Shown here piece by piece: positions 9,409-18,441 of a stretch of 64,000 bases of DNA (position 1 is its first letter; each line of letters starts with the position of its first letter). The DNA comes from Bradyrhizobium barranii subsp. apii (GTDB lineage Bacteria; Pseudomonadota; Alphaproteobacteria; Rhizobiales; Xanthobacteraceae). Location: the NCBI RefSeq assembly GCF_011516635.5, contig NZ_CP096255.1:868001-932000 (forward strand), given 5' to 3'. The position numbers and the translations under genes are program-made. The notes beneath the pieces were generated by a model. That model had not been told where the DNA came from and made no database searches. It saw only the letters and a list, made by a program, of their open reading frames with translations.

Positions 9409-11367
9409 ATGCACAAGCCGGCCGCAAAGCGCGAACAGGGCAGGAAGCCCCCCATTGTCGAGATCAAGGGTGAGAACGGCGACGAGGTCGCGCCGCCGCC
9501 GCCGGAGGTTATTGAGCCCGATCCCGCACTCTCGCCCGAAGAAGCCGAACAGGCCCGCAAGGACTATCTGCTGACGCGCTTCTGGATCAGCGCACGCGGC
9601 TTCTGGGGCCGCAACGGCGACCGGCTGGCGTGGCTCTACTCGATCGGCCTCGTCGTGCTGATCGTCCTCACCGTCGGCTTCCAGTACGGCATCAACGTCT
9701 GGAATCGCGCGATCTTCGACGCCATCGAGAAGCGCGAGGCGAGCACCGTCTTCCATCTCACGGCGGTGTTCTTTCCGCTCGCGATCGGGAGCATCGTGCT
9801 CGGCGTCGCGCAGGTGTTCGCGCGGATGGGAATTCAGCGTCGCTGGCGCGCCTGGCTCACGGCAAGCGTGCTGACGCGCTGGCTGGCCAACGGGCGCTAT
9901 TATCAGCTCAACCTGGTCGGCGGCGACCACAAGAACCCGGAATACCGGATCGCCGAGGATCTGCGCGTTGCGACCGATTCCCCGGTCGATTTCCTCGCCG
10001 GCGTGACATCGGCGCTGTTGTCGGCTGCGACCTTCATCATCGTGCTCTGGACCATCGGCGGCGCGCTCACGGTCACGCTCGGCGGCTCGGCCATCACCAT
10101 CCCCGGCTTCCTCGTCATCGCCGCGATCCTGTACGCCGCAATCGCCTCCGGTTCGATCCTGGTGATCGGCCGGCGCTTCGTGCAGGTCTCCGAGGACAAG
10201 AACCAGGCCGAGGCGGATTTCCGCTACACGCTGACGCGCGTGCGCGAGAACGGCGAGAGCATCGCGCTGCTCGGCGGCGAGGAGGAGGAGCGCGGCGGCA
10301 TCGACCGCAATTTCACCAACGTGCTGCGGCAGTGGGCGCGTTTGGCCGGCCAGCACATGCGCACAACGCTGGTCTCGCAGGGCTCGAGCCTTGTTGCTCC
10401 TGTGGTCCCACTCCTGCTCTGCGCGCCAAAATTCCTCGACGGCAGCATGACGCTCGGACAGGTGATGCAGGCGGCCTCCGCCTTCACCATCGTGCAGAGC
10501 GCGTTCGGCTGGCTGGTCGATAATTATCCACGGCTCGCCGACTGGAACGCCTGCGCCCGGCGCGTCGCCTCGCTGATGATGTCGCTCGACGGCCTCGAGC
10601 GCGCCGAACAGGGCGACGGTCTCGGCCGCATCAAGCGCGGCGAGACCAGCAACGAGGCCATGCTGGAGATGAAGGATCTCTCCGTCACGCTCGACGACGG
10701 CACCGCCGTCGTCGGCGAGACCGAGGTGGTGATCGAGCCGGGCGAGCGGCTGCTCGTCGCCGGTGAATCCGGCACCGGCAAGAGCACGCTGGTGCGCGCC
10801 ATCGCGGGGCTCTGGCCATGGGGCGGCGGCAGCGTCAATTTCCATCCCGACCGGCGCCTGTTCATGCTGCCGCAGCGGCCTTACGTGCCGTCCGGCAGCT
10901 TGCGCCGCGCGGTCGCCTATCCCGGCGCCGAAGACGACTGGACCGTCGAGGAGATCGGCGAGGCCTTGCACAAGGTCGGCCTCGACCACCTCAAGGAGAA
11001 GATCGAGGAAGAGGGACCGTGGGACCAGACGCTGTCAGGCGGCGAGAAGCAGCGCCTCGCCTTCGCGCGGCTGCTGCTGCACAACCCCGACATTGTCGTG
11101 CTCGATGAAGCGACCTCCGCGCTCGACGAGAAGAGCCAGGACAAGATGATGCAGATGGTCACCGACGAGTTGCCGAAGGCGACCATCGTCAGCGTCGCCC
11201 ATCGCGTCGAGCTGGAAGCCTTCCACAGCCGCAAGATCGTGCTGGAACGCCGGAAGGGCGGCGCCAAGCTCGTCAGCGATATCGACCTGATCCCGCGCAA
11301 GGGCAAACGCAAGCTGCTTGGGCGATTCCTGAGGCAGCGCAAGGCGGCGCCGAAAAAGGCGGCGTAA
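9409..11367 (+). CDS. SbmA/BacA-like (YddA/BclA type) ABC transporter, fused permease and ATPase
   Basis: This 652-residue half-transporter has a cytoplasmic N-terminus of about 60 residues and a six-helix membrane domain (about 70-390). The ATPase domain carries Walker A GESGTGKST near 452-460, the LSGGEKQRLAF signature near 543 and Walker B VVLDEATSALD near 563. The membrane domain motif NPEYRIAEDLR is typical of the YddA / SbmA-related group. In Bradyrhizobium, the BclA members of this group import nodule NCR peptides and related antimicrobial peptides. Whether this copy is BclA itself or a paralogue cannot be decided from sequence alone. A REP-like palindrome follows it. Confidence 0.85.
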   Translation: MHKPAAKREQGRKPPIVEIKGENGDEVAPPPPEVIEPDPALSPEEAEQARKDYLLTRFWISARGFWGRNGDRLAWLYSIGLVVLIVLTVGFQYGINVWNRAIFDAIEKREASTVFHLTAVFFPLAIGSIVLGVAQVFARMGIQRRWRAWLTASVLTRWLANGRYYQLNLVGGDHKNPEYRIAEDLRVATDSPVDFLAGVTSALLSAATFIIVLWTIGGALTVTLGGSAITIPGFLVIAAILYAAIASGSILVIGRRFVQVSEDKNQAEADFRYTLTRVRENGESIALLGGEEEERGGIDRNFTNVLRQWARLAGQHMRTTLVSQGSSLVAPVVPLLLCAPKFLDGSMTLGQVMQAASAFTIVQSAFGWLVDNYPRLADWNACARRVASLMMSLDGLERAEQGDGLGRIKRGETSNEAMLEMKDLSVTLDDGTAVVGETEVVIEPGERLLVAGESGTGKSTLVRAIAGLWPWGGGSVNFHPDRRLFMLPQRPYVPSGSLRRAVAYPGAEDDWTVEEIGEALHKVGLDHLKEKIEEEGPWDQTLSGGEKQRLAFARLLLHNPDIVVLDEATSALDEKSQDKMMQMVTDELPKATIVSVAHRVELEAFHSRKIVLERRKGGAKLVSDIDLIPRKGKRKLLGRFLRQRKAAPKKAA

Positions 11368-11374
11368 GAGGCTC

Positions 11375-11518
11375 TGTCGTCCCGGGGCGCGCGAAGCGCG
11401 AGCCCGGGACCCATAGCCACAGGATTGAGTTTGGCGAGGCCCCGTAGTTGCCAGTCCCATGTCACAACTCTTCCCTGGGGTTATGGGTCCCGGGCTCGCT
11501 TCGCGCCCCGGGACGACA
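11375..11518. repeat. REP-like intergenic palindrome, copy 2
   Basis: Outer arms reading TGTCGTCCCGGGGCGCG and its complement (end 11518) enclose GAAGCGCGAGCCCGGGACCC and its complement. The whole unit can fold into one long hairpin with a central spacer. It lies between two genes on the same strand. An upstream in-frame start of the FkbM gene falls inside this repeat and is therefore unlikely. Confidence 0.78.
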
Positions 11519-11556
11519 CCTGTGATGGAGCGTTGGAGTCCCCCGCAAAACCGGCT

Positions 11557-12414
11557 ATGCATGCGCCGCTTGCAACGAGGATCGCCTGCTTGACGCCCGA
11601 CAACGCCCCTTCGTCCGCGCCGTTTGGCGCGTTTGCGCCGAACGCGGCGCAGGCTGCGATCATCCGCCTTGCGCAACAGTCGGGCCTCAAGCGCGGTGCG
11701 TTCCGCCCGTGGATGTCGCGGCTGGTCAACCTGATGCGCGGCGGGCCGATCGATGTGCATTACCAGGGCGCCTCGTTCCGCTTCTATCACCAGGGCAGCG
11801 CGACCGAGCGCGGCGCACTGTTCAATCCCGATTACAATCTCGACGAGCTCGACTTCCTGCGCCGGCACACCCCGGCAGGCGGCACGTTCGTCGACGTCGG
11901 CGCCAATGTCGGCACCTTTGCCCTGGTCATGGCGCAGCAGGTCGGCACCAATGGCAAGGTGGTCGCGATCGAACCGCATCCGATGACGTTTGGACGGCTT
12001 TCGTTCAATCACGCCGCGTCGAAGACGACGCAGGTGCGCCTGGTGCAGGCTGCCGCCGGTGACAGCGACGGTGAGCTCATGATCGAGAGCGGCGGCGGCA
12101 ATCTCGGCGCCACGCACGTCGTCACCGGCACGGCCAGCGCGGAGGCCATCAAGGTGCCGTCGCTGCGGCTGACACGCATTCTGGACGAGGCCGGCGTCGG
12201 CCAAGTCGATTCGCTCAAGATCGACGTCGAGGGCTTTGAGGACCGCGTGCTGATCGGCTTCTTCCGCGACGCGCCGCAATCGCTGTGGCCGCGCGCGGTG
12301 GTGATCGAGCATCTGTCACAAAACGAATGGCAGCAGGATTGTATCGCTGACATGGTCGCGCGCGGCTTTGCGATCGCGCGCAAGACGCGGAGCAATACGT
12401 TCCTGTCGCGCTAA
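11557..12414 (+). CDS. FkbM family methyltransferase
   Basis: This 285-residue protein has the FkbM-type S-adenosylmethionine fold. The SAM motif FVDVGANVGTFAL lies at about residues 111-123 and the motif KVVAIEPHP follows. LKIDVEGFEDRVL appears near residue 220; IDVEG is the family hallmark. Members methylate sugars, polysaccharides or small molecules, and the acceptor here is unknown. I chose ATG 11557 because the longer frame begins inside the preceding repeat; no strong ribosome site is visible for either start. A VOC protein gene begins 22 bases downstream and may be co-transcribed. Confidence 0.85.
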   Translation: MHAPLATRIACLTPDNAPSSAPFGAFAPNAAQAAIIRLAQQSGLKRGAFRPWMSRLVNLMRGGPIDVHYQGASFRFYHQGSATERGALFNPDYNLDELDFLRRHTPAGGTFVDVGANVGTFALVMAQQVGTNGKVVAIEPHPMTFGRLSFNHAASKTTQVRLVQAAAGDSDGELMIESGGGNLGATHVVTGTASAEAIKVPSLRLTRILDEAGVGQVDSLKIDVEGFEDRVLIGFFRDAPQSLWPRAVVIEHLSQNEWQQDCIADMVARGFAIARKTRSNTFLSR

Positions 12415-12436
12415 CCGTGAGCAAGGGAGATTTGCG

Positions 12437-12823
12437 ATGATCGACCATTTGGGTTTTTCGGTCTCCGACTATGAGCGCGCGAAAGCGTTCTACGCCAAGG
12501 CGCTGGCACCGCTCGATTACAGCCTGATCATGGAAGTAACGGCGGAGCAGACCGGCCACGCTGCGGCCGCAGGCTTTGGCGCCAACGGCAAGCCGGACCT
12601 CTGGTTCGGTGCGGAAGGCGCGATGAACAAGCCGGTGCATATCGCGATTCTCGCGAAGGATCGCGCCACGGTCGACGCCTTCTACAAGGCGGCCACGGCG
12701 GCCGGCGGTCGCGACAACGGCGCGCCCGGCATCCGCCCGCATTATCATGCGAACTATTACGGCGCGTTCGTGCTCGACCCTGACGGACACAACATCGAGG
12801 CAGTCTGCCACGCACCGGAATAG
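12437..12823 (+). CDS. VOC (glyoxalase/dioxygenase superfamily) protein
   Basis: This 128-residue single-domain protein starts MIDHLGFSVSDYERAKAFY, the usual first module of vicinal-oxygen-chelate proteins. It ends with YYGAFVLDPDGHNIEAV, the second metal-site module. Potential metal ligands are His4, His68-region residues and the C-terminal Glu. ATG 12437 is preceded by AGGGAGA at 12424-12430; the frame is open further upstream but lacks a ribosome site there. The reaction cannot be inferred. It follows the FkbM gene closely. Confidence 0.88.
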   Translation: MIDHLGFSVSDYERAKAFYAKALAPLDYSLIMEVTAEQTGHAAAAGFGANGKPDLWFGAEGAMNKPVHIAILAKDRATVDAFYKAATAAGGRDNGAPGIRPHYHANYYGAFVLDPDGHNIEAVCHAPE

Positions 12824-12903
12824 CGCGCGTTCAGGCACGACACGACAAGGAACATCGGCGCGGCATCATCGTTGTCATTCTCCAGACAACTGACCTCGAT
12901 GAT

Positions 12904-13149
12904 GTGATGCCGATCGAACCGCCCGAGATTCCACCGTCGACGCCCGGCACGCCCACCGAGCCGCCGCCTGGAATTCCGCCGGGCAATCCGCAGCCTGAAA
13001 TCGCGCCGCCGGTGCGCGAACCCGGCGAATCACCACGGCCCGACGAATTGCCGGGCCACGTGCCGGAAGAGATTCCATCGCGCGGACCGAACGGACCGCT
13101 CACGCCGAATCCCGCGACGGATGCAAGTTCGCTGCGCGATCACATGTGA
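12904..13149 (+). CDS. Small proline-rich protein of unknown function
   Basis: The frame encodes about 80 residues, roughly one third proline, with Pro-Pro and Pro-x-Pro runs (EPPEIPPSTPGTP, IPPGNPQPEIAPP) and no hydrophobic segment or signal peptide. It can start at GTG 12904 or ATG 12907; neither has a strong ribosome site. The sustained Pro/Glu/Gly bias fits a real disordered protein, but biased composition alone does not prove coding. It lies between the VOC gene and the Pro-rich OmpA gene. Confidence 0.5.
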   Translation: MMPIEPPEIPPSTPGTPTEPPPGIPPGNPQPEIAPPVREPGESPRPDELPGHVPEEIPSRGPNGPLTPNPATDASSLRDHM

Positions 13150-13335
13150 GGCGAAGCATCCCATGTGAGGCAATTGCAACCTGCGTCTGAATGCGCACTG
13201 AACGTCACCATAGTGAGGTGATTTGCGTGCAGAAATAAATCGGCCCGCGACCTCTTCGCCCGCCACATTCCGGCCTAACGCGTAGCTGTTCATCCCGACA
13301 CTTCGTCAAAGAACCTTCCGGGGAAGTTCACCATC

Positions 13336-15513
13336 ATGACCAACCTTCGTTTCGTGCTGCTTGCAACGACGGCTCTGACCGCGATGCAATTCGCAAGCTC
13401 CGCATCGCATGCGCAAAGCGCGCCACCGCTCGTGGTCGCGCAAGCGCAGACACAACCACCAGAGACCGACAAATCGAAGCAGCCTCCGAAGGAAGCACCG
13501 AAGGGACCGCCGCCTGGCGCACGTCCTGCAGCACCACCTCCTCCGGCCGCGGCACCGCCCGCAGCTCCTGCGCGCCCCACGGCGCCGCCGCCTGCGGCTG
13601 CACCTCCGCATCCTCCCGCTCCGCCGCCGCCGGCTGCCGCGCCGTCGCGCCCGACCCCACCACCGCCTCCTCCGCCTGCGGCACGTCCGGCACCTCCGCC
13701 TCCGCCGCCACCCCCACCGCCGGCAGCTCCCAAGCAGCCGTCGCCGCCTCCGGCTGCGGCCCCCCAGCAGCATGCGCCTGCGCCAACTCCGCCGCCCCCG
13801 GCCGCGCAGCAGCACACGCCGACGCCGCCTCCCGCCGCAGCTCCGCCTGCCGCGCGTCCCGCTCCGACTCCGCCGGCAGCAGCAACGCCGCCCGCAGCAG
13901 CACCCGCACGTCCGGCGCCGGCACCTGCTGCTACGCCGTCGCCTTCACCGGCCGCGCCTGCGGCCCGCCCTGGCGCGGCTGCACCGACCGCCACACCCAC
14001 AACCACACCTGCACCGGCGACAACACCTGCGCCGACCGCAACGCCGGCACCTGGCAGCACGCCTGGCGCACCGCCGGCCGGTCGCCCCGGTGTACCGCCG
14101 GCCGGCGGACGTCCCGGCACGCCTCCGGCTGCAGGATCTCCGTCGCCGGCTCCCGGTGCCGCGCCCGCTCCAACGGCCACGCCGGCCCCCGGTGGCGCTC
14201 CGACGCCGCTGCCCGGCCGTCCCGGCGCAGGACCGACGCCCGCCCCCGGCACAGCTCCGGCGGCGACGCCGACCCCTGGTCAACAGGGTGGAACGCCTCC
14301 CGCGGGCGCGCCCGCAGCCGGAACTCCGGCTGCGCCGCCTCAGGCCGGCGGCCTCCCGCCGCGGCCCGCGGCGCCCGCCGGTGCCGCTGCGCCGAGCACA
14401 GTCCCGGGCTCGGCGGCCGCAACGCCGCCGCCCAACCGGGCGCAATTCGCTCCGCCGACGGTTACGCCTGCCTTCCAGGCAAGGCCGACAGTCGTCGCAC
14501 CGCTGCCACCTCCGCCGCGCCCGCCGCAGCGTGACCTGACACCGCTCGCGATCGGTGCGGGCGTGGTGGCCGGTGCCGTGATCGGAGCCACCATTGCCGA
14601 CCTGCACAACCAGCGACGCGAGGCCATCGAAGGCGGCCGCACCGTCTACACCGAACCGGATCGCATCATCATCCGCGATCCGGGCGGGCAGGCCTACGTC
14701 CGCGGCAACGACCTCTATCGCTTCCGCTATGGCGCCCGCGACATCCGCACCGACACCGTCGGCGGCGAGACCCGCACGGTCGTGATCCGTCCTGATGGCA
14801 GCGAGGTCATCACCGTGGTCGGTCCCGACGGTTCGTTGCTGCGGCGAATCCGCAGGGACCCCGGCGGGCGCGAGATCATCATCATCGACAACAGCTACCG
14901 CGATCCGCGGTCCGTCGGCGGCTTCTATGTCGATGCGCCGCCGCCGGTCGTGAACATTCCCTACGATCGCTACATCGTCGACGCCGAGGAAGCGTCGCCG
15001 GACGTGATCTACCAGACCATGGAGGCACCGCCGGTACAGCGGATCGATCGGCGTTACACGCTCGACGAGATCCGCTACAGCCCCAATGTTCGCATGCAGA
15101 TGCCGAGCATCGACGTCAACACGATCACCTTCGAGACGGGCTCGTGGACCATCCCGCCGGACCAGGCGGCCCGGCTGCAGGGGATCGCCGACGGTCTCAA
15201 CCGTGCGATCCAGCGCAACCCGCGCGCGGTGTTCCTGATCGAGGGACACACCGACGCGGTCGGCAACGAGGTCGACAATCTGTCATTGTCGGATCGCCGT
15301 GCGCAGTCCGCGGCCGAATTGCTGACCCAGCAGTTCGGGGTGCCCGCCGAGAACCTGACCTCGCAGGGCTATGGCGAGCAGTATCTGAAGGAGCAGACGC
15401 AAGGACCGAGCCTGATCAACCGGCGCGTCACCGTCCGCAACATCACGCCGCTGCTCAACGGTGGGCAGGCCTCGCTGCCGCCGCCCCCGCCCGGCACCGC
15501 GCCGCCGCGCTGA
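13336..15513 (+). CDS. OmpA family outer-membrane protein with long Pro/Ala-rich domain
   Basis: This 725-residue protein begins with a signal peptide (hydrophobic core FVLLATTALTAMQFAS, likely cleaved after SHA-Q near residue 27). Residues about 35-400 are almost entirely Pro, Ala, Gly and Thr. A glycine-rich helix (LAIGAGVVAGAVIGATIAD) lies near 400-425 and is followed by a repeated Asp/Arg/Gly-rich region. The C-terminal OmpA domain (about 585-705) contains TFETGSWTI, EGHTDAVGNEVDN and LSDRRAQSAAELL, the peptidoglycan-binding pattern. The likely role is a periplasm-spanning link between outer membrane and cell wall. A strong terminator follows within 20 bases. Confidence 0.9.
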   Translation: MTNLRFVLLATTALTAMQFASSASHAQSAPPLVVAQAQTQPPETDKSKQPPKEAPKGPPPGARPAAPPPPAAAPPAAPARPTAPPPAAAPPHPPAPPPPAAAPSRPTPPPPPPPAARPAPPPPPPPPPPAAPKQPSPPPAAAPQQHAPAPTPPPPAAQQHTPTPPPAAAPPAARPAPTPPAAATPPAAAPARPAPAPAATPSPSPAAPAARPGAAAPTATPTTTPAPATTPAPTATPAPGSTPGAPPAGRPGVPPAGGRPGTPPAAGSPSPAPGAAPAPTATPAPGGAPTPLPGRPGAGPTPAPGTAPAATPTPGQQGGTPPAGAPAAGTPAAPPQAGGLPPRPAAPAGAAAPSTVPGSAAATPPPNRAQFAPPTVTPAFQARPTVVAPLPPPPRPPQRDLTPLAIGAGVVAGAVIGATIADLHNQRREAIEGGRTVYTEPDRIIIRDPGGQAYVRGNDLYRFRYGARDIRTDTVGGETRTVVIRPDGSEVITVVGPDGSLLRRIRRDPGGREIIIIDNSYRDPRSVGGFYVDAPPPVVNIPYDRYIVDAEEASPDVIYQTMEAPPVQRIDRRYTLDEIRYSPNVRMQMPSIDVNTITFETGSWTIPPDQAARLQGIADGLNRAIQRNPRAVFLIEGHTDAVGNEVDNLSLSDRRAQSAAELLTQQFGVPAENLTSQGYGEQYLKEQTQGPSLINRRVTVRNITPLLNGGQASLPPPPPGTAPPR

Positions 15514-15530
15514 GGCGAAGCACAAATGCA

Positions 15531-15564
15531 AAAATGGCCGGGAGCAATCCCGGCCATTTTTTTT
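15531..15564 (+). terminator. Strong intrinsic terminator after the OmpA gene
   Basis: A perfect 13-bp stem (AAAATGGCCGGGA with its complement) closes a GCAA tetraloop at 15544-15547 and runs into eight consecutive T residues. The A-run on the other side means it can also terminate the convergent homocysteine methyltransferase transcript, whose stop is at 15569. Confidence 0.92.
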
Positions 15565-15568
15565 GGGA

Positions 15569-16525
15569 TCAGGCGCCCGCTGCCTGAAGCGGCACGCAGG
15601 CAGCGCAGATGGCTGCGGCATGCCTGTGATCGGTGCCGCAGCAGCCGCCGAGCAGTTGCATGCGCGGGAATGCCCGCCTGAGCGCCACATAACGGCGGCC
15701 GAGATCGGCGGGATCGCCGCTGTCGAGCACCTCGGACTCATCGAGCTCGGCATGACTCTTGGCCGACGCATTGGCCCTCACGCCATGAATGCGTTCGACC
15801 CATGGCTCGCCGGCTTGGAGGGCACTCTCGAAATGGGTCGGATGAGCGCAGTTGATCAGGAAATATTCGCAGGCGCTTTCCGTTGCACGATCGACGATTT
15901 CGATCGCCTCCCGCAGGGTCTCTCCCCTGACCAGGCAACCGTCAGTTTCGACCGTGAAGGAGATGGCAACCGGGATCGCCTGCATCTTTGCTGCACGCAC
16001 CACGCCGATGGCTTCATTGACGCTGTTCAGCGTGAACGCGGTGACCATGTCAGCGCCGGCCTCGGCGAAGGAGGCGATCTGGGACGAATGATAGTCCATC
16101 GCCTCCGTCGCATCCATGTTGCCGGCCTTGTAGCCGTCGCCCCGCGGACCGATCGCACCGTTGATCACACAGGGCAGGCCGGAGGTCTCCCATGTGCCGC
16201 GCAATTCCTCAAGAAAACGAATTGCCCGCATGTTGATCGCCGTGAGCGCGTCCATATCGTAGCCGAGCTTGACACCCCAATCAGGATTGGCGCGCCAGGT
16301 CGGACTATCGAGCACGAAGCCGAGCCCGTGCTGACGCGCGATCGCAAGATAGGCCTCGTAATACTGCCTCAGATGGGAGCGGCCGGCCTCGCTCTCGAGC
16401 AACACGAAGGCAGCGAAGTGAGGAAGCTCCAGACCTTTGTGAAAGATCAGGGTGGTCTCCATGCCGCCGTCGGTCAGGAAGATGCCGCCGCGGCGCTGAG
16501 GCAGATTGTCTCTGTACTTCGCCAT
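15569..16525 (-). CDS. Homocysteine S-methyltransferase family protein
   Basis: This 318-residue protein is a zinc-dependent methyltransferase of the betaine/SMM-homocysteine family. It begins near FLTDGGMETTLIFHKG, the usual N-terminal strand. It carries a Cys in the FLINCAHPTHF segment and the Cys pair in LLGGCCGTDHRH near the C-terminus, giving the three zinc ligands. The substrate methyl donor is unknown. I chose ATG 16525 because GGAG lies six bases upstream; an upstream TTG at 16570 has its ribosome site too close. It is the last gene of a minus-strand run after a phosphatase gene and faces the OmpA terminator. Confidence 0.88.
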   Translation of the reverse strand: MAKYRDNLPQRRGGIFLTDGGMETTLIFHKGLELPHFAAFVLLESEAGRSHLRQYYEAYLAIARQHGLGFVLDSPTWRANPDWGVKLGYDMDALTAINMRAIRFLEELRGTWETSGLPCVINGAIGPRGDGYKAGNMDATEAMDYHSSQIASFAEAGADMVTAFTLNSVNEAIGVVRAAKMQAIPVAISFTVETDGCLVRGETLREAIEIVDRATESACEYFLINCAHPTHFESALQAGEPWVERIHGVRANASAKSHAELDESEVLDSGDPADLGRRYVALRRAFPRMQLLGGCCGTDHRHAAAICAACVPLQAAGA

Positions 16526-16629
16526 TGGTCGCTCCGTCGCTGCGAGGCCCCACTCATTCGGTCGTTTCAAACTCCTTCCGGTCTCATGCGAGATGGTGCC
16601 GCATAATGTCGCGCGGTACGCGACTGCTC

Positions 16630-18387
16630 CTACTGCGCTGCGGCGAGTCCAAGTGCATCGACCATCACGCGAAACACCTCGGTGTTGTCCATCGAGCCGT
16701 GCACGCGCTCGCTGCCCGGCCCGGTCGCCGTCAGGATGACGTCTTCGCCCGAATGCACGCTGGCGCCGATCATCGCTGACAGATTGCCCGGGCGCAGCAC
16801 CGCGCCGGGGACATCCTTGTATTTGTCGTTGGCCTTGAAGGTCCCGTCGTCACCGGCCTTGACGGTCGGCTCGTTGGGATTGTCGAGCTTCGGCCGGAAC
16901 GTCTCGTAGTGATCGGGCAGGCTGGCCGAGAAGATGGCGAGCCGGCGGCTCACATCGACGCGTGACGGATAGCCCTCGGCATCCGGCGCCGGATAATTGG
17001 GAAATCCGGCCTGCTCGTAGACGCCGACGCGCTCGCGCAGCGGCACGTTGGGCGTCGTGCCCATATCGTCATTCACCGTGCCGACAAGGCTGTTGGGATG
17101 ATTGTGGTCCGCCAAGACCAGGATGAGGGTGTCGTCGCCGCGCGCCCGTGCCCATTCGCGCGTCTGGCGCACCGCGTTGTCGAGCATGATCGTGTCGTAG
17201 ACCGCCCGCTCCATGTCGAGCAGGTGCGCATATTTGTCGATCAGTCCGGATTCGACCATCAGGAAGAAGCCGGTCTCGTTCTTCGAGAGGATGTTCAGCG
17301 CCGCCTGCACCTGTTCGGTCAAATCAGGCTGCTCGGGAAATTTCTTCACGCCGCCGCCCTTGAGGAATTTGCGGTCGAGCACGCCGTCCATGTTGCCGGT
17401 CGCAAACAGGCCGAGCAGCTTGCTTGTCTCCGGCTTTGCGGCCGAGGCGCCGAGCTCGCTCGCAGTCGTCGCAACCTGATAGCCTGCGTCGCGGAACTTC
17501 GCGATGTAGTCGGCTTCGTCCTTGCGTTTGGAGCCGGCCGTAGACTTCGGCAGAAAATTCGCGCTGCCGCCGCCCATCAGCACATCCGGCTTCGCCGCGA
17601 AGAACTGCTCGACGATCTCGTCATAGGCGGCGCGCCGGCGGGTGTGAGCAACCATCGCGGCCGGTGTTGCGTCTTCGATCTCGGTGTTGGTGACGACACC
17701 GATCGCCATGCCATGCCGCCGCCTGGCAAGACTCGTGATGGTTTCGACGCGGGGATCGTCAAACGGGCTTGCGGTGCGGTCCGCATAGACGCCCAGGGCG
17801 TTGACGGCGCTCTTGTGGCCGGTCGCATAGGCGCTGGCCGAGTTCGCGGAGTCCGTGATGATCGAGTCCGAGCCGGCGGTCGCCACCAGCGCCATGTGGG
17901 GCATGTCGTCGATCGCGAGCTTGCCGCGGCTCTTGCCTTCCGCAATCCCCTTGGACAGGATTCGCGCTGCGACCCGATGCGCTGGCGACATGCCGTCGCC
18001 GATAAACAGGATGACGTTCTTCGCCTTGCGCTGACCCGTGTCGTAAACCGTCCATGCGATGCTGCGCTGCTGCGTGCCGTCGCTGACATCCACCGTGACG
18101 GTGCCGGGCTTGGTCAGCGTGACGTCGCGCAAGATCAGCGCCGACTGATCCTTGCCGTCCTCGCGATCGATGAAGGTCCCGCTACGTCCGAACGCGGCAG
18201 CATAGTCCGCGCCGTTCACGGTCACCTTCAGCCTGGCCGGATCGACCGGCCCGGGAAACTCGACCTTGAAGTCGAACCGGGCGCCAGCCAGGATCTCGGC
18301 ACGATCGATCGGATAGATCGTCTGCGCCGACAGCGACGTTGTCCAACAGAGGGCGATAAGTGAGGCGAGTGCCGATCCCTTGACCAT
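16630..18387 (-). CDS. Alkaline phosphatase (PhoA superfamily), secreted
   Basis: This 585-residue protein has a signal peptide (cleavage near LSA-QT, residue 21). An Ig-like N-terminal part (about 25-115) is followed by the alkaline phosphatase domain. The domain opens with NVILFIGDGMS (metal ligand Asp131) and carries TDSANSASA, with Ser180 as nucleophile. A later ADHNHPN segment supplies further metal ligands. It hydrolyses phosphate monoesters in the periplasm or outside the cell. It lies 120 bp downstream of argG on the same strand. Perfect inverted repeats at 18405-18425 and 18442-18456 precede it, but I see no clear Pho box. Confidence 0.9.
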   Translation of the reverse strand: MVKGSALASLIALCWTTSLSAQTIYPIDRAEILAGARFDFKVEFPGPVDPARLKVTVNGADYAAAFGRSGTFIDREDGKDQSALILRDVTLTKPGTVTVDVSDGTQQRSIAWTVYDTGQRKAKNVILFIGDGMSPAHRVAARILSKGIAEGKSRGKLAIDDMPHMALVATAGSDSIITDSANSASAYATGHKSAVNALGVYADRTASPFDDPRVETITSLARRRHGMAIGVVTNTEIEDATPAAMVAHTRRRAAYDEIVEQFFAAKPDVLMGGGSANFLPKSTAGSKRKDEADYIAKFRDAGYQVATTASELGASAAKPETSKLLGLFATGNMDGVLDRKFLKGGGVKKFPEQPDLTEQVQAALNILSKNETGFFLMVESGLIDKYAHLLDMERAVYDTIMLDNAVRQTREWARARGDDTLILVLADHNHPNSLVGTVNDDMGTTPNVPLRERVGVYEQAGFPNYPAPDAEGYPSRVDVSRRLAIFSASLPDHYETFRPKLDNPNEPTVKAGDDGTFKANDKYKDVPGAVLRPGNLSAMIGASVHSGEDVILTATGPGSERVHGSMDNTEVFRVMVDALGLAAAQ

Positions 18388-18404
18388 GCTCGATGCTCCG
18401 CAAT

Positions 18405-18425
18405 CCCGTTTCCGACAGAAACGGG
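18405..18425. promoter_or_regulatory. Inverted repeat just upstream of the phosphatase start
   Basis: CCCGTTTC and GAAACGGG form a perfect 8-bp stem around CGACA, ending 17 bases before the phosphatase start codon on the minus strand. No T-run is present, so it is more likely a leader hairpin or operator than an argG terminator. Confidence 0.3.
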
Positions 18426-18441
18426 TAACGTAGCGATCGAG

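Noticed and set aside
11425..11556. Longer start for the FkbM methyltransferase
   Set aside because: The added codons lie inside REP-like copy 2 and the sequence there has no methyltransferase character.
13290..14252. Long glycine-rich minus-strand frame and arginine-rich plus-strand frame in the OmpA gene
   Set aside because: Both are readings of the Pro/Ala-coding repeats in other frames. They lack signal, start context and homology.
16526..16629. SAM or SAH riboswitch ahead of the homocysteine methyltransferase gene
   Set aside because: The 104-bp gap shows a ribosome site and no recognisable SAM-II or SAH aptamer core.
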